In this document: in pieces, positions 7,584 to 14,298 of the stretch | Numbering within the stretch: the first letter of the stretch is position 1 | Layout: every line of letters begins with the position of its first letter | Assembly (NCBI GenBank): GCA_025453595.1 | Contig: JALOQB010000024.1 | Span: forward strand, 1-34,202 | Direction of reading: 5' to 3' | From: Polyangiaceae bacterium | GTDB taxonomy: Bacteria; Myxococcota_A; Polyangia; Polyangiales; Polyangiaceae | Length of the DNA: 34,202 bases | Made by a program: the position numbers and the translations under genes | The notes under the pieces: model-generated | Seen by the model: the letters and a program-made list of their open reading frames with translations, nothing else | Databases searched by the model: none | What the model was told of the DNA's origin: nothing

Positions 7584-7939
7584 GCGAGCAGGCGATGCAC
7601 ACGGCGATCGGGCTGGAGCTGGTGTTCGGCCCCTTCCACCGGAGCCCGGTGCTGTCGACCAGCCCCTGGTTTCGGTTTTACAACACGTGGATCGAGATCG
7701 ACGGGGTGCGCCACGAGCGAGAAGGGGGGTCGTGGCACGTCTTCGAGGTGACGCCGGGGTGGCACCTGGTGCGGGTCTTCTTCCGGTACCGCCCCTGGAT
7801 CTTCCCCATCGATCTGGCCAGCCAGCAGGCGCAGATCGAGGTGCACCCCGGGCAGATGGCGCGGCTCAAATACGAGGGTTCCGCGCTCTGGCCGATGCTG
7901 GGGGCGTCGCTGGTCCAGCTTGATCCCTCCGGGCGCTGA
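7580..7939 (+). CDS. Small beta-rich protein coupled to the LysR-type domain protein
   Basis: 119 residues, no signal peptide or membrane helix. The core ([54 protein letters not shown]) alternates short strands and glycine turns, resembling the PEGA or carboxypeptidase-regulatory type of beta-sandwich, in which a PG-x-H-x-V-x-V strand is common. ATG overlaps the stop of the LysR-like gene in an ATGA junction. An in-frame open stretch continues far upstream but overlaps that gene, so the start at 7580 is the sensible choice. No known function. Coupling to a DNA-binding domain suggests it could be its partner or sensor; this is inference. Confidence 0.7.
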   Translation: MSEQAMHTAIGLELVFGPFHRSPVLSTSPWFRFYNTWIEIDGVRHEREGGSWHVFEVTPGWHLVRVFFRYRPWIFPIDLASQQAQIEVHPGQMARLKYEGSALWPMLGASLVQLDPSGR

Positions 7940-7988
7940 ACGACGCGGCGGTTCCTTGCCCGGAGGTTCTGTGTAACCTGGTCCTGGC

Positions 7989-9431
7989 GTGCCCCCTCGC
8001 CCCCTTGCCTTGCCTGCCCTGCTGCTGTGCAGCTCCCTCGCGCAGGCCCAGCCCGAACCACTCCGGACCCCTGCGGAGCGGGCCGCGGATCGCTCCTCCC
8101 CCCTGGATTTCCGCGACGAGCGCCCCGCCCCCCCGGAGAGCCTGGCCCGCCGACCCCCGCTGATCGAGGAGGAGTATCAGCGCAAGAAGGAGCACAATTA
8201 CTTCACCGGCCTGCCCCTGGCCAACGCGGACCCCAACACCGGCATCGGCTTCGGTGCCCGGGTCTATTACTTCCGCAACGGCGACCGGAGCGACCCCCGC
8301 TTCGCCTACACGCCCTACCTGCACCGCATCTTCCTGCAGGCCTTCTTCTCGACCAGGGGGCTCCAGTTCCACTGGCTCGACTACGACGCGCCGGCCTTCC
8401 TGGGGTCGAGCTACCGGCTCCGGGCGTCGGCGATCCTGGGGCGCAACACCAGCGAGAATTTCTTCCACCGCGACGCCCGCTCGATGCAGCCCCTCTCCTT
8501 CTCCGGCGCGGGTCGCACCTTCGACCGGGCCAGCGCCATGGACGAGGCCCTGGAGCGGGTGGGCCCCGACGGCCTGGCGCGGGGGCTCTACAACAAGCTC
8601 GAGGTGCTGCGACCCCAGATGGCCTTCAGCGTCGAGCGCTCCCTGCTGGGCGGGCTCCTGCGCCCCATGCTGGGTCTAGGGTTCTCCCATACCACCGTCC
8701 GCGACTACACCGGGCGCGAGATCGACGCGATCGCGCCGGGCAGCGGCGAGACGATCCGGGCGGCCATGGCCCCCACCCGCTTCCGGGAGGACTGCGACGC
8801 GGGGCGCCTCGTGGGCTGCGGGGGGGGCTGGGAAAATTTCCTCCGCTTTGCCCTGGTCTACGACACCCGGGATTTCGAGCCGGACCCCAACAACGGCATC
8901 CTGGCGGAGGTCTCCGGCGAGGCAGGCGCCCGGGCCCTGGGCTCCGACTTCCAGTACACCCGCGTGATGGGCTCGCTCCGGGGCTTCTGGAGCCCCTTCC
9001 AGCGCCACGCGGACCTGGTGCTGGCGGGCCGCGCGCTCTACCAGGTGCAGACCTCCGGCGCCCCCTTCTTCTCCATGGATGTGCTGCCCTTCCCCGAGGA
9101 TTTTCGCCTGGGCCTCGGCGGCGTCCGCACCCTCCGCGGTTACCGGCAGAACCGGTTTGTCGGCCCCGTCATGGCCCTCGTCAACGCCGAGATCCGCTGG
9201 ACCGTCGGCCACCTCAAGACCCACGGCCAGGACTTCGGCTTCATCCTCGCCCCCTTCGTCGACCTCGGCAGCGTCTTCGACCGGGTCGGCGATACCTCGC
9301 TGCGCGGGTGGAAGCGGGGCCAGGGCGGCGCCCTCCGCGTCGCCTGGAACCAGGCCACCATCGTCATGGTCGACTACGGCTTCAGCGACGAGGATTCAGG
9401 GCTCTACATCAACTTCAACCACATCTTCTGA
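7989..9431 (+). CDS. Omp85/BamA-type outer-membrane barrel protein (DUF5982-like N-terminus)
   Basis: 480 residues, GTG start at 7989 followed by a signal peptide (MPPRPLALPALLLCSSLAQA). Residues about 60-95 (EEEYQRKKEHNYFTGLPLA...DPNTGIGFGARVYYF) match the N-terminal segment found in Omp85-like surface antigens annotated DUF5982. The rest alternates amphipathic strands, contains LRGYRQNRF at 382-390 (equivalent of the VRGF motif in barrel strand L6 of BamA) and ends in aromatic Phe after a strand (YINFNHIF), the outer-membrane barrel targeting signature. No POTRA domains are present, so it is not the housekeeping BamA. Probable surface protein or lipase-less patatin-type transporter relative; function unknown. 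Confidence 0.82.
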   Translation: MPPRPLALPALLLCSSLAQAQPEPLRTPAERAADRSSPLDFRDERPAPPESLARRPPLIEEEYQRKKEHNYFTGLPLANADPNTGIGFGARVYYFRNGDRSDPRFAYTPYLHRIFLQAFFSTRGLQFHWLDYDAPAFLGSSYRLRASAILGRNTSENFFHRDARSMQPLSFSGAGRTFDRASAMDEALERVGPDGLARGLYNKLEVLRPQMAFSVERSLLGGLLRPMLGLGFSHTTVRDYTGREIDAIAPGSGETIRAAMAPTRFREDCDAGRLVGCGGGWENFLRFALVYDTRDFEPDPNNGILAEVSGEAGARALGSDFQYTRVMGSLRGFWSPFQRHADLVLAGRALYQVQTSGAPFFSMDVLPFPEDFRLGLGGVRTLRGYRQNRFVGPVMALVNAEIRWTVGHLKTHGQDFGFILAPFVDLGSVFDRVGDTSLRGWKRGQGGALRVAWNQATIVMVDYGFSDEDSGLYINFNHIF

Positions 9432-9439
9432 TCGATACT

Positions 9440-10999
9440 CTAGAACTTCCATACAACCCGGTGCAGGCGCAGGGGCTCGGCCTTGCCCTTGACGACGACC
9501 GGGGGCAGGGGCTCGACCGGGAAGGGGCAGCCGGGCATACGCTGGAGGGTGGCGTCGGCGATGAGGATCTCGTCGGCCCCCGCGGCGGAGCAGATGCGGC
9601 TGGTGACGTTGGTGGTGTCGCCGATGGTGGCGTACTGCAGGTAGGTCGAGGAGCCGATGTTGCCGGCGGCGACGGGCCCGGTGTTGATGCCGATATGGAC
9701 CTGGAGCGGGGGGAGGCCCCGGGCGGCGCGGCGCTGGTTGAAGGGGGCCAGGGCGCGGAGCATCTCGACGGCGGTCGACACGGCGCGCAGCGCGTCGTGG
9801 GGGCCAGCGCGGGGGGCTCCCCAGACCGCGAGCAGCGCGTCGCCGATGTACTTCTCGATGACCCCCTCGTGGCGGAACACCACGGACGACACCTCGGCGA
9901 AGTACTCGTTGAGCAGGGCGACCACCTCGCGAGGGGGCATCTCGGAGACCATCGCGGTGTACCCCGAGATGTCGGCGAACAGCGCCGTCACCTCGGTGTC
10001 GACGGTGGCAAGGGGCTCGGGGGAGGCGGCGATCTCCCGGGCCGTGGCCGGCGGGAAGAAGCGCTCGAAGCGGCTCCGCAGCACCGCCTCCTGCTCGATC
10101 TTCCGGTAGAGCTGCGCGTTCTCCAGGGCGACCGCGGCCTGCCCCGCGAAGGCCGCCACCAGCTCCAGGTCTTCCTCCAGGTAGGCGTGGGAGACCGCCA
10201 CGTTGTCCAGGTACAGCACCCCGAGCAGCCTGTTGTGAGCCCGGAGCGGCGCCGCCATCGCCGACTGGATCTCCATCAAGAACACCGAGCGCGCGGCCTG
10301 GAAGCGCTCATCGTGGGGCACGTCCGAGAACAGCGCCGCCTCGTCGTGCTCGCGGGCGTAGGCCACGATGCTGCGGCTGTAGCTGTCGAGCTGGTTCTGG
10401 GGGCGAGCGACCCGGGGCACCAGCTCCCCCGTGGCCTCATCGGTGAGCAGCAGGACCGCCCGGTGCACCTCGAGGATCTGGAACACCAGGTCGAGGATCT
10501 TCTGCAGCAGCGCCTCGATGGGCTCGGGCCCCGAGAGGATCTGGCCGACCTGCAGCAGCGTCTGGAGGCGCTGCTCGGCGCTGCGGCGCTGCCCGCGGGC
10601 CCCGCCGAGCTGGGCCACCAGGGTCCGCCCTGCGGCGCGCTCGATGCCCCGGGTCAGCAGCGGGGTGAGGCCGCCGCCCGCCAGGGCAACCCCCCCCGGG
10701 ACCACCGTGGCCGCGTCCGCGACGAAGCGACACGGCACCTCGCCCAGGTGGATCTGCTCGCCCCCGACCAGCTCCTGCTGCGTGATGCGCAGGCCGTTGA
10801 CGAAGGTACCCCGGGTGCTCCGCAGGTCCGTCAGCGTGGCCCGCCCGCCCCGCACCTCGATCTGCGCATGAGCGCGGGAGACGCTCTCGTGAAGAATGCA
10901 GACGTTGTTCTCCGGGGCTCGACCGACGCGCGTCACCCCCTCGGGGAGCGGGTGCGCCTGGCTACCGGGAGAGCCTTGGGTGACGATCAGCTGGGGCAT
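9440..10999 (-). CDS. FHA-GAF-class III adenylate cyclase
   Basis: 519 residues from ATG at 10999. Residues 20-92 are an FHA phosphothreonine-binding domain (VGRAPENN, HESVSRAHAQIE with Ser39/Arg42/His44, TFVNG). About 145-300 is a GAF sensory domain. About 335-475 is a class III nucleotidyl cyclase: FADISGYT with metal Asp343, EKYIGDALLAVWG with Lys383 and metal Asp387, HIGINTGPVAAGNIG, and YATIGDTTNVTSRI with Asp461, Asn464 and Arg468. The Lys/Asp substrate pair indicates ATP rather than GTP, so the product is probably cAMP. No transmembrane helix, so soluble. It probably links Ser/Thr-kinase signalling to cAMP, as in other myxobacteria. The C-terminal ends of this gene and the barrel gene are 8 nt apart. 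Confidence 0.92.
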   Translation of the reverse strand: MPQLIVTQGSPGSQAHPLPEGVTRVGRAPENNVCILHESVSRAHAQIEVRGGRATLTDLRSTRGTFVNGLRITQQELVGGEQIHLGEVPCRFVADAATVVPGGVALAGGGLTPLLTRGIERAAGRTLVAQLGGARGQRRSAEQRLQTLLQVGQILSGPEPIEALLQKILDLVFQILEVHRAVLLLTDEATGELVPRVARPQNQLDSYSRSIVAYAREHDEAALFSDVPHDERFQAARSVFLMEIQSAMAAPLRAHNRLLGVLYLDNVAVSHAYLEEDLELVAAFAGQAAVALENAQLYRKIEQEAVLRSRFERFFPPATAREIAASPEPLATVDTEVTALFADISGYTAMVSEMPPREVVALLNEYFAEVSSVVFRHEGVIEKYIGDALLAVWGAPRAGPHDALRAVSTAVEMLRALAPFNQRRAARGLPPLQVHIGINTGPVAAGNIGSSTYLQYATIGDTTNVTSRICSAAGADEILIADATLQRMPGCPFPVEPLPPVVVKGKAEPLRLHRVVWKF

Positions 11000-11149
11000 G
11001 GGTATTTTGAAATCAAAAGATAAAGCAAGGATGACCCACCCTGATGCAGCGCCTCTCGGGGTGCCCCCTCCCCCCCACCCTGCCACCAGCACCGCCGCCA
11101 CGACCAGCCTCTTCACCCGATGATCTTACCACGCGACCCTCTTCTGGAC

Positions 11150-11180
11150 TTGACGTCCTCCGAGTTGTTTACAAAATAAT
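11150..11180 (+). promoter_or_regulatory. Candidate sigma-70-type promoter of the PF10118 gene
   Basis: TTGACG (11150-11155) and AATAAT (11175-11180) separated by 19 nt, in an AT-rich island that stands out from the surrounding GC-rich DNA, ending 18 nt before the ATG at 11199. The spacer is longer than ideal. A second AT-rich patch (about 11003-11028) precedes the divergent cyclase gene. Confidence 0.4.
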
Positions 11181-11198
11181 CAATAGAGAGGTACCGGG

Positions 11199-12044
11199 AT
11201 GACACAGCAACAGACGTGGTCGGAGCGGCGCGGGGGGATCCAGCCAAGGGCGCCGAGGTTTGATTTCAGCGGGGTGCCGCGGCGGTGGTTCGGGGGGCTG
11301 GCGCTGCCGACGCACCTGGCGAACGGGGCGAACCTGCTTTTCCCGATGGGGGAGCGGTTTTTTGTGCGCTCGGTGAGGCACTTCGAGAAGGTGATCGCAG
11401 ACGATCCGGCGCTGCTGGCGGACGTGAAGGCGTTCTACAGGCAGGAGGGGCACCACGCGGGGATGCACGAGCGCTACTTCGAGGCGCTGGAGGGGCAGGG
11501 CTTCGAGATCCAGGGGTTCCTGCGGTGGTACCGGCGGCTGGCGTACGAGGGGATCGAGCGGGTGACGACGCCGGAGATGCACCTGGCGGCGACGGCGGCG
11601 CTGGAGCATTTCACGGCGATCCTGGCGGAGGGGGCGCTGGAGCAGCGGCTGCTGGACGCGGCGCACCCGGCGATGCGCGAGCTGCTGCTGTGGCATGCGG
11701 CGGAGGAGATCGAGCACAAGTCGGTGGCGTTTGACGTGCTGAAGCGGGTGAACCCGAGCTACGCGCTGCGGATGGCGGGGCTGTTCTTCGCGACGGTGAC
11801 GCTGGGGGGGTTCTGGGCGGCGGCGACGCTGATGTTCCTGGCGCAGGATGACGCGCTGCACCCTGGCACCTTGAGGGAGTTGAAGCAGGTGCGGGAGACC
11901 AAGGGGGTCCAGGATCGGTCGATCGTGCGGGACGTGTTCTGGGCGGGGATCAAGGCGTACGCGCGGCGAGATTTTCACCCGAACCAGATGGACAACGAGG
12001 GGCTGGCGCGGGCGTACCTGGAGGAGGCCTTCGGGGCGAGCTGA
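11199..12044 (+). CDS. PF10118-family 'metal-dependent hydrolase' with diiron-like ligands
   Basis: 281 residues, mostly helical. The family is annotated only as predicted metal-dependent hydrolase. Seen in sequence: Glu52 (PMGERFF), Glu83-x-x-His86 (QEGHHAGMH), Glu136 (LEHFT) and Glu170-x-x-His173 (WHAAEEIEHKSVAFD), the E..ExxH..E..ExxH arrangement of ferritin-like diiron four-helix bundles. A hydrophobic segment near residues 190-215 (RMAGLFFATVTLGGFWAAATLMFLA) may be a membrane-associated helix pair. An alpha-helical oxygen- or lipid-related oxidase is therefore as likely as a hydrolase. ATG at 11199 is preceded by GAGAGG. The next gene, fhs, follows after 41 nt and may share the transcript. 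Confidence 0.85.
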   Translation: MTQQQTWSERRGGIQPRAPRFDFSGVPRRWFGGLALPTHLANGANLLFPMGERFFVRSVRHFEKVIADDPALLADVKAFYRQEGHHAGMHERYFEALEGQGFEIQGFLRWYRRLAYEGIERVTTPEMHLAATAALEHFTAILAEGALEQRLLDAAHPAMRELLLWHAAEEIEHKSVAFDVLKRVNPSYALRMAGLFFATVTLGGFWAAATLMFLAQDDALHPGTLRELKQVRETKGVQDRSIVRDVFWAGIKAYARRDFHPNQMDNEGLARAYLEEAFGAS

Positions 12045-12085
12045 GGGGGCTTGACGGCGAGGGGGGCGCCCGATTGGATGCCCCC

Positions 12086-13765
12086 ATGGCGCTGACCCTG
12101 CAACCGCAATCCATCGAAGCTGTCGCCCGCGAGCTGGGGCTCGACCCAGACCGGTTGATCCCCTGGGGGCGACAGAAGGCGAAGATCGAGCTGAGCGCGC
12201 TGGAGGGGGAGCCCCGGGGCAAGGGGCGGCTGATCCTGGTGTCGGCGATCAACCCGACGCCAGCGGGCGAGGGCAAGACGACGACGGCGATCGGGCTGGC
12301 GATGGGGATGCGGCGGCTCGGCAAGAAGACCGCGCTGTGCCTGCGGGAGCCCTCGCTGGGCCCGGTCTTCGGCGTGAAGGGCGGCGGCACCGGGGGCGGC
12401 AAGGCCTCGCTGGTGCCGTCGGACGACATCAACCTGCACTTCACCGGCGACCTGCACGCGCTCACGGCGGCGCACAACCTGCTTTCTGCGATGATCGACA
12501 ACGCGATCCACTTCCGGGAGCGGGTGGGGCAGACCGAGGGGGTCGACCCGCGGCGGGTCACCTGGGGGCGCGCCCTGGACATGAACGATCGCAGCCTGCG
12601 GAACGTGATCGTGGGGCTGGGCGGCCCCAACGGCGGCGTGGCCCGCAGCGACCGCTTCGACATCACCGCGGCGAGCGAGATCATGGCGATCGCGGCCCTG
12701 GCCACGGGCCCCGAGGACCTGGAGCGGCGGCTGGCGCGGATCCTGGTCGGGGAATCGTATGACCGCAAACCGATCACCGCCGGCGACCTGGGGGCCTCGT
12801 CGGCCATGACCGCGGTGCTCCGGGACGCGCTGATGCCCAACCTGGTCCAGACCGCGGAGGGCGGGCCCGCGATCGTCCACCTGGGGCCCTTCGCCAACAT
12901 CGCCCACGGGTGCAACTCGGTGATCGCCACCCGCCTCGGGCTCCAGCTCGGGGATTACACGGTGACCGAGGCGGGCTTCGGCATGGACCTGGGCGGCGAG
13001 AAGTTCCTGGACATCAAGTGCCGCGCCCTCGGCGCCTGGCCCCGCCTGGTGGTGCTGGTGGCGACGCTCCGGGCCCTCAAGATGCACGGGGGCGTCGCGG
13101 TCAAGGAGGCCAGCCGGCCCAACCCCGAGGCGCTCCTGCGGGGCCTCGAGCACCTCGACCATCACCTCGCCACCCTGCAGCGCTACGGGCTCCCGGCGGT
13201 GGTCGCGGTCAACCGCTTCCCCGATGACTCGGACGAGGAGCTCCGCCAGATCGAGGAGGCCGCCCGCGCCCGCGGCGCCACCGCCGTCCGCTCCGAGGGC
13301 TTCGCCCGGGGCGGCGAGGGCACCCTCGACCTCGCCCGCATCGTCAGCGACCTGGCCGATCAGGGCGACGCCAGCCCCCCGGCCCCCCGCTACATGTACG
13401 AGCTCACCGACCCCCTCGACCAGAAGATCCGAAAAATCGCCCGCGGGGTCTACGGCGCCGACGACGTCGCCTTCTCCGCCCAGGCCCTCAAGGACATCGA
13501 GCGCATCCGGTCCCTGGGCCACGGCGACGTCCCGGTCTGCATGGCGAAGACCCAGCTCTCCCTCTCCGATGACCCCTCCCGGGTGGGGCGCCCCTCCGGC
13601 TTCACCCTCCAGGTCCGCGAGCTCCGCCTCTCCGCTGGCGCCGGCTTCGCCGTGGCCCTCACCGGCGACATCCTCACCATGCCCGGGCTCCCCCGGGTCC
13701 CCGCGGCCCACCGCATCCGGCTCCTCCCCGATGGACGCATCACCGGCCTGATGCAAAACGATTGA
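12086..13765 (+). CDS. fhs: Formate-tetrahydrofolate ligase
   Basis: 559 residues, normal for the family. Catalyses ATP-dependent formylation of tetrahydrofolate to 10-formyl-THF, feeding one-carbon units to purine and fMet synthesis. Visible: NPTPAGEGKTTT P-loop-like ATP site (56-67), REPSLGPVFGVKGG, DDINLHFTGD, RSDRFDITAASEIMAI, HGCNSVIAT and GFGMDLGGEKF, all hallmark blocks of FTHFS. ATG at 12086 is chosen; an in-frame TTG at 12074 would add four residues. A strong inverted repeat begins at its stop codon and probably ends transcription. No folD or other one-carbon gene is adjacent. Confidence 0.96.
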   Translation: MALTLQPQSIEAVARELGLDPDRLIPWGRQKAKIELSALEGEPRGKGRLILVSAINPTPAGEGKTTTAIGLAMGMRRLGKKTALCLREPSLGPVFGVKGGGTGGGKASLVPSDDINLHFTGDLHALTAAHNLLSAMIDNAIHFRERVGQTEGVDPRRVTWGRALDMNDRSLRNVIVGLGGPNGGVARSDRFDITAASEIMAIAALATGPEDLERRLARILVGESYDRKPITAGDLGASSAMTAVLRDALMPNLVQTAEGGPAIVHLGPFANIAHGCNSVIATRLGLQLGDYTVTEAGFGMDLGGEKFLDIKCRALGAWPRLVVLVATLRALKMHGGVAVKEASRPNPEALLRGLEHLDHHLATLQRYGLPAVVAVNRFPDDSDEELRQIEEAARARGATAVRSEGFARGGEGTLDLARIVSDLADQGDASPPAPRYMYELTDPLDQKIRKIARGVYGADDVAFSAQALKDIERIRSLGHGDVPVCMAKTQLSLSDDPSRVGRPSGFTLQVRELRLSAGAGFAVALTGDILTMPGLPRVPAAHRIRLLPDGRITGLMQND

Positions 13766-13809
13766 TCCACCCTGTCCATCATGGAACCACCTGTCCATGA
13801 TGGATCAAT
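13761..13809. terminator. Interrupted 16-bp inverted repeat between convergent genes; candidate bidirectional terminator
   Basis: Outer arms ATTGATCCA (13761-13769) and TGGATCAAT (13801-13809) are perfect complements; the left arm includes the fhs stop codon. Inside lie two odd palindromes of the form TCCATNATGGA (13775-13785 and 13794-13804), which also pair with each other. If nt 13770-13778 loop out, a 16-bp perfect stem forms. It sits in the 62-nt gap between fhs and the last pilus gene. No clear T-run is present. Confidence 0.5.
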
Positions 13810-13827
13810 CCGGGGGGCTCCGGATGT

Positions 13828-14298
13828 TCAGTAGAGCAGCGTGATCACGAGGGTGTCGCTGTACGAGCCGACGGAGGGGTTCTGGCCGGCGGGGATCCGG
13901 CCAAAGATGTTCACGGTGACGTTGCTGCTCTCGGGGGGGGTGACGGGGCCATGGAACAGGGAGCCGCCGGTGCCGTCGCCCCAGACCAGGAGCCGCGAGG
14001 CGTCGAGGAACAGGTTGTAAGCGAGGGAGGAGGCGCCGCTGGTCATCCGCCTGGGGAAGAAGCTCGACGAGCCGCCGCGGCCCAGGTGGATGAGGATCGT
14101 GTCGGTGAGGCCGACCCCGGAGCACTGGTAGGTGAGGCTGCCGGTGGAGTCGAGGGCGAGGGGGGCGAGGGGATCGTAGGCGCCGAAGGCGACGCTCGTG
14201 GTGCTGACGATCGAGCAGCTGGTGATGGCCCGGGCAGGCATGCTCACCGAGAGCACCGCCGCGAGCCAGGGGAGGATCTTCCAGAAAGGTCTGCTCAT
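13828..14298 (-). CDS. Spore coat U (SCPU) domain pilus subunit, probable minor/tip subunit
   Basis: 156 residues. Signal peptide (MSRPFWKILPWLAAVLSVSMPARA) then a single spore-coat-U domain: CSIVSTTSVAFGAYDPLAP, a second Cys in LTYQCSG, and the terminal strand GSYSDTLVITLLY directly before the stop. Its ATG at 14298 overlaps the usher stop as ATGA, so it is translationally coupled; an alternative ATG lies at 14310. Position after the usher corresponds to CsuE of Acinetobacter or the last gene of the M. xanthus Mcu cluster, but it is smaller than CsuE, which has two domains. Likely exported to the periplasm and assembled through the usher. Confidence 0.85.
   Translation of the reverse strand: MSRPFWKILPWLAAVLSVSMPARAITSCSIVSTTSVAFGAYDPLAPLALDSTGSLTYQCSGVGLTDTILIHLGRGGSSSFFPRRMTSGASSLAYNLFLDASRLLVWGDGTGGSLFHGPVTPPESSNVTVNIFGRIPAGQNPSVGSYSDTLVITLLY

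Noticed and set aside
8027..11023. Very long open frame (998 codons) on the plus strand
   Set aside because: It covers the Omp85-type gene in another frame and runs antisense to the cyclase gene. Its product is Arg/Pro/Gly-rich low complexity, an expected artefact of high-GC codon bias.
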